A stretch of DNA of 64,000 nucleotides from Corynebacterium gerontici (GTDB lineage Bacteria > Actinomycetota > Actinomycetes > Mycobacteriales > Mycobacteriaceae), in NCBI RefSeq assembly GCF_003813985.1, contig NZ_CP033897.1:1550001-1614000 (forward strand), in the 5' to 3' direction. This document shows, piece after piece, positions 46,322-55,782 of the stretch. The notes beneath the pieces were generated by a model. That model searched no databases. It worked only from the letters and a program-made list of their open reading frames with translations, and was not told the origin of the DNA. The translations under genes and the position numbers were made by a program. Numbering within the stretch: position 1 is the first letter of the stretch; each line of letters opens with the position of its first letter.

Positions 46322-48415
46322 ATGGCGCACTCCGTAGAGATGCCTGAGCTTGGCGAATCCGTCACCGAAGGCACCATCACCCAGTGGCTCAAGTCCGTCG
46401 GCGACACTGTCGAGGTCGATGAGCCATTACTTGAGGTATCCACCGACAAGGTCGATACCGAGGTTCCCTCCCCCGTCGCAGGCACCATTTTGGAGATCCG
46501 CGCCGAGGAAGACGACACCGTTGACGTTGGTGAAGTGATCGCCATCATTGGCGATGCCGACGAAGCCTCCGATTCCGGCAGCTCCAACGAGAAGGCTGCT
46601 GAAGAAAAGCCCGCTGAGGAGCCTACGGAAGAGCCGAAGCAGGAGTCTTCCAGCGCTTCCGGTGAAGCTACCGACGTGGAAATGCCTGAGCTCGGCGAAT
46701 CCGTCACCGAAGGCACCATCACCCAGTGGCTCAAGTCCGTCGGCGACACCGTCGAGGTCGATGAACCACTGCTCGAGGTATCCACCGACAAGGTCGACAC
46801 CGAAGTACCTTCCCCGGTTGCAGGCACCATCCTCGAAATCCTCGCCGAAGAAGACGACACCGTCGATGTTGGCGAAGTGATCGTCCGCATCGGCGACGCC
46901 TCCGCAGCCAAGAGCGAATCCAAGCCAGAGCCCAAGGAAGACAAGCCTGAAGAAGAGCGCGACGTTCCTTCTGAGGAAGCCATCCAGGAAGCTGAGAACA
47001 AGGATCAGAACGACACCGTCGAAGAGGCGAAATCCGCTCAGTCTTCGCCCTCTGACGCCTCCGGTTCCGGTGAAGCTACCGACGTGGAAATGCCTGAGCT
47101 CGGCGAATCCGTCACCGAAGGCACCATCACCCAGTGGCTCAAGTCCGTCGGCGACACCGTCGAGGTCGATGAACCACTGCTCGAGGTATCCACCGACAAG
47201 GTCGACACCGAAGTACCTTCCCCGGTTGCAGGCACCATCCTCGAAATCCTCGCCGAAGAAGACGACACCGTCGATGTTGGCGAAGTGATCGTCCGCATCG
47301 GCGACGCCTCCGCAGCCAAGAGCGAATCCAAGCCAGAGCCCAAGGAAGAGTCCAAGCAAGAAAAAGCTGAGGAGAAGCCCGAGGCGAAGGAAGAGCCAAA
47401 GCCTGAGCCCAAGGCTGAGAAGACCGAAAAGACCGAGGAGAAGCCTGCCAAGAAGAACACCGGCAAGGTTCCTTATGTCACCCCACTGGTACGCAAGCTT
47501 GCCGACAAGCACGGCGTAGATCTGAACTCCATCGAGGGCACCGGCATCGGCGGCCGAATCCGCAAGCAGGACGTGCTCGCTGCTGCTGAAGGCGGTTCCG
47601 CTGAGGAAGCTCCTGCGAAAGAAGCCAAGCAGGAGGCTCCGAAGGGCGAGCGCTCCAACTGGTCCACCAAGTCTGTGGATCCTGCCAAGGCTGAACTGAT
47701 TGGCACCACCCAGAAGGTCTCTCGTATTCGCGAGATCACTGCCAAGAAGATGGTTGAGGCACTGCAGATCTCCGCACAGCTCACCCACCTTCAAGAGGTA
47801 GACGTGACCAAGGTTGCCGAGCTGCGTAAGAACGCAAAGCCTGCCTTCAAGGAGAAGTACGGTCTGAACCTCACCTACTTGCCGTTCTTTGTGAAGGCCG
47901 CAGTTGAAGCTTTGGTCAGCCACCCGAACGTCAACGCGTCATACAACGCGGAGACCAAGGAAATGACCTACCACGCGGACGTCAACGTGGCGATCGCTGT
48001 GGACACCCCGCGTGGTCTGCTCACCCCGGTGATCCACAAGGCACAGGAGAAGACCTTGCCGGAATTGGCTCAGGCCATTGCTGACCTGGCAGACAAGGCT
48101 CGCAACAACAAGCTGAAGCCACAGGATCTCTCGGGCGCTACCTTCACCATCACCAATATTGGTTCCGAAGGTGCATTGTCCGACACCCCGATCCTCGTGC
48201 CGCCGCAGGCAGGCATCCTGGGCACCGCTGCTATCCAGAAGCGCCCCGTGGTTGTTACCGAGCACGGCGTAGACGCCATTGCGATCCGCCAGATGTGCTA
48301 CCTGCCCTTCTCCTACGATCACCAGATCGTAGACGGCGCAGACGCAGGCCGTTTCACCGCAACGATCAAGGATCGTCTGGAAACCGGCGACTTCGAATCG
48401 GATCTGAACCTCTAG
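46322..48415 (+). CDS. aceF: AceF, dihydrolipoyl acyltransferase (E2) with three lipoyl domains
   Basis: E2 core of the pyruvate dehydrogenase complex; in C. glutamicum AceF also serves 2-oxoglutarate dehydrogenase. Three lipoyl domains (about 1-80, 118-197 and 254-333) each carry the lipoylated Lys in STDKVDTEV. Acidic, Lys/Pro/Glu-rich linkers separate them. An E1/E3-binding domain follows (about 380-420) with VTPLVRKLA, then the catalytic domain with His667 and Asp671 in DHQIVDGAD. ATG 46322 follows AGGAG by nine bases. The second and third lipoyl domains are identical at DNA level over 285 bp. The sucB annotation is also used. Confidence 0.94.
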   Translation: MAHSVEMPELGESVTEGTITQWLKSVGDTVEVDEPLLEVSTDKVDTEVPSPVAGTILEIRAEEDDTVDVGEVIAIIGDADEASDSGSSNEKAAEEKPAEEPTEEPKQESSSASGEATDVEMPELGESVTEGTITQWLKSVGDTVEVDEPLLEVSTDKVDTEVPSPVAGTILEILAEEDDTVDVGEVIVRIGDASAAKSESKPEPKEDKPEEERDVPSEEAIQEAENKDQNDTVEEAKSAQSSPSDASGSGEATDVEMPELGESVTEGTITQWLKSVGDTVEVDEPLLEVSTDKVDTEVPSPVAGTILEILAEEDDTVDVGEVIVRIGDASAAKSESKPEPKEESKQEKAEEKPEAKEEPKPEPKAEKTEKTEEKPAKKNTGKVPYVTPLVRKLADKHGVDLNSIEGTGIGGRIRKQDVLAAAEGGSAEEAPAKEAKQEAPKGERSNWSTKSVDPAKAELIGTTQKVSRIREITAKKMVEALQISAQLTHLQEVDVTKVAELRKNAKPAFKEKYGLNLTYLPFFVKAAVEALVSHPNVNASYNAETKEMTYHADVNVAIAVDTPRGLLTPVIHKAQEKTLPELAQAIADLADKARNNKLKPQDLSGATFTITNIGSEGALSDTPILVPPQAGILGTAAIQKRPVVVTEHGVDAIAIRQMCYLPFSYDHQIVDGADAGRFTATIKDRLETGDFESDLNL
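46657..46941 (+). repeat. 285-bp perfect direct repeat in aceF, copy 1
   Basis: Covers the second lipoyl domain and part of its linker. It is base-for-base identical to 47065-47349, with an in-frame offset of 408 bases. Confidence 0.9.
47065..47349 (+). repeat. 285-bp perfect direct repeat in aceF, copy 2
   Basis: Covers the third lipoyl domain. It is identical to copy 1 with 123 bp between the copies; the first lipoyl domain is similar but has many silent differences. Confidence 0.9.
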
Positions 48416-48437
48416 TTCGATTCGCCGCACAGCCCCC

Positions 48438-48481
48438 CACCCCGCCACCCCCGCTTCAAGCAAGCAGGTGGCGGGGTGTTT
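48438..48481 (+). terminator. Terminator of aceF
   Basis: CACCCCGCCACC (48438-48449) pairs with GGTGGCGGGGTG (48467-48478), followed by TTT. Confidence 0.85.
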
Positions 48482-48538
48482 GACATCTCGCGCTGACAAC
48501 GGACGGCAATCCCGTGAACCAACCCACCCAAACTCCCC

Positions 48539-48544
48539 TATAAT
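48539..48544 (+). promoter_or_regulatory. gcvP -10 box (TATAAT)
   Basis: Perfect TATAAT, 44 bases before the gcvP ATG. The -35 position (TGAACC area) is weak. The short leader has no glycine-riboswitch features. Confidence 0.6.
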
Positions 48545-48588
48545 GACGAGGGTCACTACATACACCGTTGTGAGGAGACACTAGGTTC

Positions 48589-51417
48589 ATGGGTTCAACA
48601 TCCACCACCTCGCCATATCTAGCCCGGCACCTCGGCCCAACAGCCGGTGATCGCAGCGAGATGCTGCAAGGCCTGGGCTTCGATTCTTTTCAGGCGCTCA
48701 TTGACGCCGCCGTCCCAAACGATATACACGCTGAGACACTAGAGCTTCCCGCGGCGCTGAGCGAAGATCAGGCACTGGATCGCCTGCGCGCATACGCCGC
48801 TGAGAATGTGGTGCTCAAACCTTTCTACGGGCAGGGCTTTCATGAAACGTCCACGCCCCCTGTGATCCGGCGCAACGTGCTCGAATCCCCGGCCTGGTAC
48901 ACCGCATACACCCCGTACCAGCCGGAAATTTCCCAGGGCCGCCTCGAAGCGCTCCTGCATTTCCAGAACATGGTCAGCGAGCTCACCGGTCTGCCGGTGG
49001 CTGGAGCTTCACTTCTCGACGAGGCCTCGGCCGCCGCCGAAGCCGTGGCACTGATGGCGAGAGTCGGCCGCAAAGGCAACCGCGTAATCCTTGATGAGCG
49101 TCTCCACCCTCAGGTGCTCGCCGTTGCCGCAGAGCGCGCCCGTACTCTCGCGCTTGAAGTAGAAATCACCAACGCTTCCGAAGGCTTGGTCGGCGAGGAT
49201 CTAGTCGGCGTGGTGCTGGCATATCCCGGCACCAAAGGAGACGTCGCGGATATCCGCCAAGCGATTGAGGATATTCACTCCCGAGGTGGCCTCGCCGCCG
49301 TGGCCTGTGATCTGCTGGCGCTGCAGTTGCTGGAATCTCCGGGCACTTTGGGAGCGGACGTGGCGTTTGGCTCTTCACAACGCTTCGGGGTGCCGCTATT
49401 CTTTGGCGGCCCGCACGCCGCGTTCATGGCCGTGACCGCGAAGCTCACCCGCCAACTGCCCGGCCGCGTGGTTGGCATCGCCCGCGATGCTGAGGGCAAC
49501 CCCGCGCTGCGTCTTGCACTACAGACTCGCGAGCAACATATTCGCCGTGAGAAGGCCACGAGCAACATCTGCACGGCACAAGCTCTCCTGGCCGTCACCG
49601 CCACGATGTATGCCATTTGGCATGGTGCCGATGGGCTCAAGCGGATGGCGCAACGAGTACATGAGCGCGCATGCAGCTTCGCCGCCGCCGTCTCTGGCTC
49701 TGTTGAGCTTGCCCAGGAGCACTTCTTTGACACGGTCACGGTTCATACCCCCGGTAGCGCCCAGGCGATCGTGCAAAAGGCAGAAGAAGCTGGCTACCTG
49801 CTGCGCGCCATCGGCGAGGACAAGGTCAGCGTGAGCTTTGGCGAATCCGCTTCGGAAGATGACGTGCGCACGCTCGCAGAAGTATTCGGCGTTGCCGCGC
49901 AGGATGCCCAGTCAGGTTCCTGCAGCCGCATTCCCGAGGCTCTCCGGCGAGCTAGTGAGACGTTGACCCACCCGGTCTTTTCCTCGATGCATTCTGAAAC
50001 TCAAATGCTGCGTTATCTGCGCAAGCTTTCAGATCGCGACCTCGCGCTGGATCGCACCATGATCCCGCTCGGTTCCTGCACAATGAAGCTCAATCCCACA
50101 GCGGGGCTCGAGCCGATTTCCTGGCCGGGATTCGCCAATGTCCACCCCTTTGCACCTGAGCATCACACCAAGGGCTGGCGTCATTTGATTGAGGAGCTCG
50201 AGCAGTGGCTTGAAGCGATCACCGGATACGCGAAAGTTTCGGTGCAGCCGAATGCGGGTTCTCAAGGCGAACTCGCGGGCCTGTTGGCGATTCGTCGCTA
50301 TCACGTGGCGCGCGGCGAAGACCAGCGTGACGTGGTGCTGATTCCCACCTCTGCACACGGCACCAATGCGGCGTCGGCGAAGCTGGCCAACATGAACGTC
50401 GTGGTGGTCAAGAATGATCCCAAGGAAGGATCTATTGATCTGGACGATCTTGATGCCCAGATTGAGAAGGTTGGGGACCGCCTAGCCGGCATCATGATTA
50501 CATATCCCTCCACGCACGGAGTATTTGAAGCCAGCGTGCGGGAGGTGTGCAAGAAGATTCACGCTCACGGCGGCCAGGTGTATATCGACGGCGCCAACAT
50601 GAACGCCCTCGCCGGCATTGCCAAGCCAGGTGAGTTCGGCGGCGATGTCTCGCACCTGAATCTGCACAAGACCTTCACCATCCCTCACGGCGGTGGCGGC
50701 CCGGGTGTTGGTCCGGTGTGCGTGGCCGAGCACCTCGTGCCTTTCTTGCCTGCCGATCCCTTGAGCACCGATCCTCACTGCCCTGCGCCCGGCGACGCCG
50801 GTGTGCCCATTGCATCTGCGCGCTACGGCTCTGCGGGCGTGCTGCCAATTTCTTGGGCTTATATCGCGATGATGGGTGGGCGAGGACTTCGAGACGCCAC
50901 CGCCCAAGCCATCTTGAACGCCAACTACATTGCCAAAGCGCTGCATGAGGATTTCCCCGTGCTGTACACGGGCCCCGGTGGTTTGGTGGCGCATGAGTGC
51001 ATTCTGGATCTGCGCGCGCTCACCGACGCTACTGGTGTGACCGCCACCGATGTAGCCAAGCGCCTGATCGACTTCGGCTTCCATGCGCCCACTTTGTCCT
51101 TCCCCGTGGCGGGCACACTGATGGTGGAGCCAACTGAGTCCGAGGACGTAGCCGAGCTGAATCGCTTCATCGAAGCCATGCACACCATCCGTAAGGAGAT
51201 TGCGCAGATTGAGCAGGGCAACACCGACTACGAGGAATCCATGCTGCGCCACGCGCCATTTACGGCTGAGATTGCTTGCAGCGATGAATGGCCTTATGCC
51301 TTCAGCCGTAGCGAAGCTGTGTACCCGGTAGACACGCTGCGCGAAGCCAAGTATTTCCCGCCGGTTCGCCGCCTGGACGAGGCCTATGGCGACCGTAACT
51401 TCTGCTGCACTGGATAG
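48589..51417 (+). CDS. gcvP: GcvP, glycine dehydrogenase (decarboxylating), P-protein
   Basis: Pyridoxal-phosphate enzyme that decarboxylates glycine and passes the aminomethyl group to lipoyl-GcvH. The 942-residue product is the fused, homodimeric form. The cofactor Lys694 is in HLNLHKTFTIPHGGGGPG, and the start SPYLARHLGP is typical. ATG 48589 has AGGAG eleven bases upstream. It leads gcvP-gcvT-gcvH. From memory C. glutamicum lacks these genes, so this is a species difference. Confidence 0.96.
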   Translation: MGSTSTTSPYLARHLGPTAGDRSEMLQGLGFDSFQALIDAAVPNDIHAETLELPAALSEDQALDRLRAYAAENVVLKPFYGQGFHETSTPPVIRRNVLESPAWYTAYTPYQPEISQGRLEALLHFQNMVSELTGLPVAGASLLDEASAAAEAVALMARVGRKGNRVILDERLHPQVLAVAAERARTLALEVEITNASEGLVGEDLVGVVLAYPGTKGDVADIRQAIEDIHSRGGLAAVACDLLALQLLESPGTLGADVAFGSSQRFGVPLFFGGPHAAFMAVTAKLTRQLPGRVVGIARDAEGNPALRLALQTREQHIRREKATSNICTAQALLAVTATMYAIWHGADGLKRMAQRVHERACSFAAAVSGSVELAQEHFFDTVTVHTPGSAQAIVQKAEEAGYLLRAIGEDKVSVSFGESASEDDVRTLAEVFGVAAQDAQSGSCSRIPEALRRASETLTHPVFSSMHSETQMLRYLRKLSDRDLALDRTMIPLGSCTMKLNPTAGLEPISWPGFANVHPFAPEHHTKGWRHLIEELEQWLEAITGYAKVSVQPNAGSQGELAGLLAIRRYHVARGEDQRDVVLIPTSAHGTNAASAKLANMNVVVVKNDPKEGSIDLDDLDAQIEKVGDRLAGIMITYPSTHGVFEASVREVCKKIHAHGGQVYIDGANMNALAGIAKPGEFGGDVSHLNLHKTFTIPHGGGGPGVGPVCVAEHLVPFLPADPLSTDPHCPAPGDAGVPIASARYGSAGVLPISWAYIAMMGGRGLRDATAQAILNANYIAKALHEDFPVLYTGPGGLVAHECILDLRALTDATGVTATDVAKRLIDFGFHAPTLSFPVAGTLMVEPTESEDVAELNRFIEAMHTIRKEIAQIEQGNTDYEESMLRHAPFTAEIACSDEWPYAFSRSEAVYPVDTLREAKYFPPVRRLDEAYGDRNFCCTG

Positions 51418-51426
51418 GAGCGAACA

Positions 51427-52533
51427 ATGAGCGAACTTTTGCAGTCACCTTTACATGAAATTCACGAGGAGCTCGGCGCCAGCTTCACCCCTTTCGGCGC
51501 GTGGAATATGCCGCTGAAATACGGCTCCGAACTCGCCGAACACCGCGCTGTACGTGAGTCCTGTGGCATCTTTGATCTCTCACACATGGGCGAGGTTCGT
51601 GTCACCGGCCCGGACGCCGCCGCGTTCCTTGACTTTGCTCTGGTCTCTCAGCTTTCTGCGCTGAAGGTTGGCAAGGCGAAGTATTCGATGATCGTCAATT
51701 ACGACGGTGGCATCATCGATGATTTGATTAGCTATCGTCTTGGTGAGGAAGAATTCCTGGTCGTCCCGAACGCGGGTAACGCCGAAACCGTCTTCAAGGA
51801 ATTTCAGCAGCGTTCGAAAGATTTCGATGTTGAGCTTGTCGACGAATCCCGTTCCACAGCCCTGATCGCCGTGCAAGGTCCGAACTCTGCCGCATTAGTG
51901 GAGGCCCTTGTTCAGCCCGAGGACGCAGAGAAGGTGCAGGAACTCAGCTACTACGCTGCAATTCCGCTCGTGGTTGCTGGCCACCGCGCGCTGCTGGCGC
52001 GCACCGGCTACACAGGTGAGGACGGTTTCGAGCTCTACATCCCTAATGAGGAGGCCGCTGATTTGTGGCGAGCCATCTCCACCATGGGCGAGGACTTCGG
52101 CCTCACCCCCTGCGGCTTGGCAGCTCGTGATTCGCTTCGCTTGGAGGCAGGAATGCCGCTCTACGGCAATGAGCTCAGCCTGCAACGCACGCCGGCCGAT
52201 GCGGGCCTGAGGGTGCTGGTGAGCAAGAAGAAGGAAGGCGACTTCGTGGGAAAGGATGCCATGCTGGGCGCCGCGGAACCACAGCAGCTTCTGGTGGGAC
52301 TGAGCTCCGAGCAACGCCGCGCCGCCCGCCACGGGGCAGCGCTCTTTGTCGGCGATCAGCAGGTGGGCGAGGTCACCTCCGGGCAGCCATCTCCAACCTT
52401 GGGCCACCCCATCGCATTGGCGTACGTGGATCGCGAGCACACAGCCGAGGGCACCCAGCTTGAAGCTGATGTGCGCGGCAAGCGTTTGCCCTTCAGGGTG
52501 GCGGCGCTGCCCTTTTATAGGCGCGCTAAGTAA
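51427..52533 (+). CDS. gcvT: GcvT, aminomethyltransferase, T-protein
   Basis: Transfers the methylene group from aminomethyl-GcvH to tetrahydrofolate and releases ammonia. The 368-residue product has FGAWNMPLKY, CGIFDLSHMGE, GYTGEDGFELY and the CGLAARDSLRLEAGM stretch of the family. ATG 51427 lies seven bases after TAGGAG, which overlaps the gcvP stop, so the two are probably coupled. Confidence 0.95.
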   Translation: MSELLQSPLHEIHEELGASFTPFGAWNMPLKYGSELAEHRAVRESCGIFDLSHMGEVRVTGPDAAAFLDFALVSQLSALKVGKAKYSMIVNYDGGIIDDLISYRLGEEEFLVVPNAGNAETVFKEFQQRSKDFDVELVDESRSTALIAVQGPNSAALVEALVQPEDAEKVQELSYYAAIPLVVAGHRALLARTGYTGEDGFELYIPNEEAADLWRAISTMGEDFGLTPCGLAARDSLRLEAGMPLYGNELSLQRTPADAGLRVLVSKKKEGDFVGKDAMLGAAEPQQLLVGLSSEQRRAARHGAALFVGDQQVGEVTSGQPSPTLGHPIALAYVDREHTAEGTQLEADVRGKRLPFRVAALPFYRRAK

Positions 52534-52548
52534 GCGCTGGCGTGGGAA

Positions 52549-52559
52549 CGTCGAAAAGC
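52549..52559 (+). repeat. Copy of the CGTCGAAAAGC repeat
   Basis: Core 11-mer in the gcvT-gcvH spacer, preceded by GGGAA rather than GGGG. Confidence 0.55.
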
Positions 52560-52584
52560 TTGAAAGAACTGAAAGGAAAAGAAC

Positions 52585-52977
52585 ATGTCCAACTTGCCAG
52601 AAGCATTCTCATATTCCGAGGATCACGAGTGGATCAACGCCGCCGCCGATGAGGTCGTGGGCCAAACCGTGCGCGTGGGAATCACCTCCGTTGCCGCCGA
52701 TCGCCTAGGCGAAGTGGTGTTCGCTGAACTACCAGAGGTCGGCGACACCGTAGAAGCAGGCGAGACCTGTGGTGAAGTGGAATCCACGAAGTCCGTCTCT
52801 GACCTCTACTCCCCCGTCACCGGAACCGTGACCGCCGTCAACGACGCTGTTCACGACGACTATGCTGTGGTCAATAACGACCCCTTCGGTGAAGGCTGGC
52901 TGTTCGAAGTCGAGGTGGAGTCCGTGGGCGAGCTGATGAGCGCCGATGAGTACGCTGAGGCCAATGGCGTGAGCTAA
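52585..52977 (+). CDS. gcvH: GcvH, lipoyl carrier H-protein
   Basis: Lipoylated shuttle of the glycine cleavage system, 130 residues. Lys69 in [11 protein letters not shown] is the lipoylation site, preceded by [18 protein letters not shown] 52585 follows GAAAGG by eight bases. It is separated from gcvT by 51 bp with a copy of the short repeat. The GcvL (lipoamide dehydrogenase) partner is not in the window. Confidence 0.96.
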   Translation: MSNLPEAFSYSEDHEWINAAADEVVGQTVRVGITSVAADRLGEVVFAELPEVGDTVEAGETCGEVESTKSVSDLYSPVTGTVTAVNDAVHDDYAVVNNDPFGEGWLFEVEVESVGELMSADEYAEANGVS

Positions 52978-53000
52978 CACTGGCGGACACAGAACTTCAG

Positions 53001-53028
53001 GGCGTCGCATTGATATGCGGCGCCTTTT
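53001..53028 (+). terminator. Terminator of gcvPTH
   Basis: GGCGTCGCAT (53001-53010) pairs with ATGCGGCGCC (53015-53024) with one G-T pair, followed by TTTTG. Confidence 0.8.
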
Positions 53029-53038
53029 GTGTTGGGAG

Positions 53039-53044
53039 TAGCCT
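53039..53044 (+). promoter_or_regulatory. lipB -10 box, leaderless arrangement
   Basis: TAGCCT ends eight bases before ATG 53053, just after the gcvH terminator. Confidence 0.5.
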
Positions 53045-53052
53045 TGTTGCCC

Positions 53053-53841
53053 ATGACAGCCCCGCGCGAACCGTTCTTCCCGGCCCACAAATCAATTCGA
53101 GCCTCCAAAGAGCCCATTGAGGTGCGATGCTTGGGCACCATAGATTATCAGCAGGCCTTCGATATGCAGACCGAACTGGCGGCGCAGCGAGCCCGTGAAG
53201 AAATTGGCGATGTGGTGCTCGTGCTTGAACACCCCAACGTGTACACCGCCGGCAAACGTACACAACCAGAAGATCGTCCCACCAATGGGCTGCCAGTGAT
53301 CGACGTGAATCGTGGCGGGCGGATTACTTGGCATGGTGAGGGGCAGCTGGTGATCTATCCAATTATCCGCTTGGCGGAGCCCGTGGACGTGGTGGATTAT
53401 GTGCGGCGTTTGGAGGAGGCGTTGATTCAGACGGTTCGCCAAGCCGGAATCAGCACCGCCGGACGCATTGATGGCCGTTCCGGGGTATGGGTGCCCGGCA
53501 CGAATGGCGGGCAGCACCGCAAGGTGGCGGCGCTAGGCATCCGTATTACTCGTGGCGTGACGATGCACGGACTGGCATTGAACTGCAATAACACTTTGGA
53601 GTTCTATGAACACATCATTCCCTGCGGCATCGACGATGCAGGTGTGACCACCATGAGCCAAGAACTTAGGCGTGAGGTGAGCACCGAGGACATGACGCAG
53701 CCACTCGTGACTGAGGTCAGGCGAGCTCTCGCCGGAGAACTTGTGGTGGCGGATCACACATTCGATATTGCTCCCGATCCCACGAAAGGGCTCAAGCGCA
53801 AGTCAAGGGGCACTTCGGCAGGTTCTTCTACAGACGAGTAG
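53053..53841 (+). CDS. lipB: LipB, octanoyl-ACP:protein octanoyltransferase
   Basis: Transfers octanoate from acyl carrier protein to the target lysines of GcvH and the E2 proteins, the first step of lipoate assembly. The 262-residue product has [28 protein letters not shown], and a Lys in KVAALGIRI with Cys in the IPCGI segment, the Cys/Lys catalytic pair. ATG 53053 fits the -10 box; the frame opens eight codons earlier at a TTG. Its TAG stop is part of the lipA -10 box. Confidence 0.94.
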   Translation: MTAPREPFFPAHKSIRASKEPIEVRCLGTIDYQQAFDMQTELAAQRAREEIGDVVLVLEHPNVYTAGKRTQPEDRPTNGLPVIDVNRGGRITWHGEGQLVIYPIIRLAEPVDVVDYVRRLEEALIQTVRQAGISTAGRIDGRSGVWVPGTNGGQHRKVAALGIRITRGVTMHGLALNCNNTLEFYEHIIPCGIDDAGVTTMSQELRREVSTEDMTQPLVTEVRRALAGELVVADHTFDIAPDPTKGLKRKSRGTSAGSSTDE

Positions 53842-53844
53842 GGT
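53839..53844 (+). promoter_or_regulatory. lipA -10 box, overlapping the lipB stop
   Basis: TAGGGT ends seven bases before GTG 53852; its first three bases are the lipB stop codon. Confidence 0.5.
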
Positions 53845-53851
53845 ACGTGGG

Positions 53852-54907
53852 GTGACTACTGCACCCGAAGGACGCAAACTGTTAAGAGTTGAGGCTCGCA
53901 ACTCTCAAACTCCCATCGAGAGCAAGCCTCGCTGGATTCGTACCGCGGTGAAAACCGGGCCCGAGTATCAGGACATGAAGAAGAAGGTTTCTGGTGCCAG
54001 CCTGCACACCGTGTGCCAGGAGGCCGGTTGCCCCAATATCCACGAATGCTGGGAATCCCGCGAAGCCACCTTCCTCATCGGCGGCGCCAATTGCTCACGA
54101 CGCTGCGATTTCTGCCAGATCAATTCCGCCAAGCCGGAGCCACTGGACCGCGACGAGCCACGCCGCGTTGCTGAATCGGTGCGCGAGATGCAGCTCAACT
54201 ACTCCACTATCACCGGCGTGACCCGCGACGACCTCGAAGACGAAGGCGCTTGGCTCTACGCGGAAGTGGTGCGCCAGATCCACGCGCTCAACCCGAACAC
54301 CGGCGTGGAAAACCTCGTGCCGGACTTCTCTGGCAAGCCCGAGCTGCTGGAGCAGGTATTTGAATCGCGCCCCGAAGTGTTCGCGCACAACGTGGAGACG
54401 GTGCCTCGCATCTTCAAGAGAATCCGCCCCGCCTTCCGCTATGAGCGTTCCCTCGATGTAATCCGCCAAGCTCGTGATTATGGTTTGGTAACCAAGTCCA
54501 ACCTGATTCTGGGTATGGGTGAGACTGTGGAAGAAATCCGGGAGGCGCTGTGTGATCTCCACGACGCTGGCTGCGACATAATCACCATCACCCAGTACCT
54601 GCGCCCCGGCCCGATGTACCATCCGATCGACCGATGGGTGAAGCCTGAGGAGTTCATCGAGCACGCCGACTACGCCCGCGAAATCGGTTTTGGCGCCGTG
54701 ATGTCTGGCCCCTTGGTGCGTTCTTCCTACCGCGCAGGCAAGCTCTACGCGGAGGCTCTGGAGTCCCGTGGCGAACAACTCCCCGAGCACCTGAGCCACC
54801 TCGCGCAAACCGCACACGGATCGACTGCGCAGGAAGCCACCACGCTGCTAAAGAAGTACGGTGCCTCCGAGGACACCCCGGTGACGTCCTCGCGCGCCAA
54901 TTCCTAA
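53852..54907 (+). CDS. lipA: LipA, lipoyl synthase
   Basis: Radical-SAM enzyme that inserts two sulfurs into the octanoyl chain bound to GcvH or E2 domains. The 351-residue product has both cluster sites: C55, C60 and C66 ([12 protein letters not shown]), and the radical-SAM C81, C85 and C88 (CSRRCDFC). The C-terminal [10 protein letters not shown] motif is present. GTG 53852 is chosen over a longer frame starting inside lipB because TAGGGT sits seven bases before it. Neighbours gcvH and aceF encode its substrates. Confidence 0.95.
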   Translation: MTTAPEGRKLLRVEARNSQTPIESKPRWIRTAVKTGPEYQDMKKKVSGASLHTVCQEAGCPNIHECWESREATFLIGGANCSRRCDFCQINSAKPEPLDRDEPRRVAESVREMQLNYSTITGVTRDDLEDEGAWLYAEVVRQIHALNPNTGVENLVPDFSGKPELLEQVFESRPEVFAHNVETVPRIFKRIRPAFRYERSLDVIRQARDYGLVTKSNLILGMGETVEEIREALCDLHDAGCDIITITQYLRPGPMYHPIDRWVKPEEFIEHADYAREIGFGAVMSGPLVRSSYRAGKLYAEALESRGEQLPEHLSHLAQTAHGSTAQEATTLLKKYGASEDTPVTSSRANS

Positions 54908-54925
54908 TCCCACCTGCGGAGCTTG

Positions 54926-54931
54926 TAAGGT
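54926..54931 (+). promoter_or_regulatory. DUF4191 gene -10 box, leaderless arrangement
   Basis: TAAGGT ends eight bases before ATG 54940. Confidence 0.5.
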
Positions 54932-54939
54932 TATTCAAC

Positions 54940-55716
54940 ATGGCAGATTCGAAGAATCAGGATTTCAAGGAAGCCAAGAAGGCTCAGAAGCGGGCGAAGC
55001 GCGAGCAGCGCAAGAACACCCGTAAGCAAATCTGGCAGGCATTCCAGATGCAGCGCAAGCAGGACAAGGCCCTTGTGCCGATCATGCTTGCGGCGTTTTT
55101 GGGCATGGGATTGCTGTTCTTCCTCCTTGGTTCTTGGTGGGGCGGCCAGTGGATCATGCTCATCGTGGGCTTGAGCTTTGGTGCAGCGCTTGCCATGTGG
55201 CTGTTTAGCCGCCGTCTGCAAAACAGTGTGTACGACCGCGCCGATGGCCAAACTGGTGCCGCTGGTTGGGCTCTGGAGAATCTCCGCTCCGGTATGGGCA
55301 TTGCCTGGCGTACGAAGACTGCCGTGGCGATGACCCGCCAGATGGATGTCCTGCACCGCGTTGTGGGTGTGTCCGGCGTGGTACTGGTCGGCGAAGGCAA
55401 CCCCAATCACCTGAAGAATTTGGTAAACCAACAAAAGCGCCGCATTGAAAAGCTGGTGCCCGGCGTGCCGGTTGAGGTTGTAACGGTTGGTTCCGAGAAG
55501 GATCAGGTACCTCTGAAGAACCTGCAGCGCCACTTGATGAAGATGCCCAAGCGCTACAAGAAGGATGAGGTGTATCAGATCGCTGGTCGCCTGGAGGCTA
55601 TGGACGCGGTGAATTCCGGTCAGCCGCTTCCCAAGGGGCCGTTGCCCGGTGGCGGCAAGATGTCCGGCATGAATCGCGCTGCTCGCCGCGCCGCTGAGCG
55701 CAACAAGAAGGGCTAG
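54940..55716 (+). CDS. DUF4191 membrane protein
   Basis: Actinobacterial membrane protein of unknown function that regularly follows lipA. The 258-residue product has a very basic start (Lys/Arg/Ala-rich, 1-45) and two membrane segments at about 46-64 and 68-88. A long C-terminal domain (RTKTAVAMTRQMDVLHRVVG and VLVGEG) is well conserved in the family. The tail is again basic. It ends at a terminator facing the RDD gene. Confidence 0.88.
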   Translation: MADSKNQDFKEAKKAQKRAKREQRKNTRKQIWQAFQMQRKQDKALVPIMLAAFLGMGLLFFLLGSWWGGQWIMLIVGLSFGAALAMWLFSRRLQNSVYDRADGQTGAAGWALENLRSGMGIAWRTKTAVAMTRQMDVLHRVVGVSGVVLVGEGNPNHLKNLVNQQKRRIEKLVPGVPVEVVTVGSEKDQVPLKNLQRHLMKMPKRYKKDEVYQIAGRLEAMDAVNSGQPLPKGPLPGGGKMSGMNRAARRAAERNKKG

Positions 55717-55722
55717 CCCTCC

Positions 55723-55746
55723 TCCCGCCTTAGGGCGGGATTTTTT
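55723..55746 (+). terminator. Terminator of the DUF4191 gene
   Basis: TCCCGCC (55723-55729) pairs with GGCGGGA (55734-55740), followed by TTTTTT. Confidence 0.9.
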
Positions 55747-55747
55747 G

Positions 55748-55762
55748 GCTTTTCGACGCCCC
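55748..55762 (-). repeat. Copy of the GGGGCGTCGAAAAGC repeat (full form)
   Basis: Exact 15-mer on the minus strand, directly after the DUF4191 terminator and before the RDD stop. Confidence 0.65.
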
Positions 55763-55782
55763 GCACCCGCCCTGCTGGCGCA

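Noticed and set aside
46427-47923. 498-codon open frame on the minus strand of aceF
   Set aside because: It mirrors the low-complexity, codon-biased aceF sequence, including its duplication, and has no ribosome site or family resemblance.
48490-48588. Possible glycine riboswitch before gcvP
   Set aside because: The region after the TATAAT is only about 38 bases to the start codon and shows none of the glycine aptamer features.
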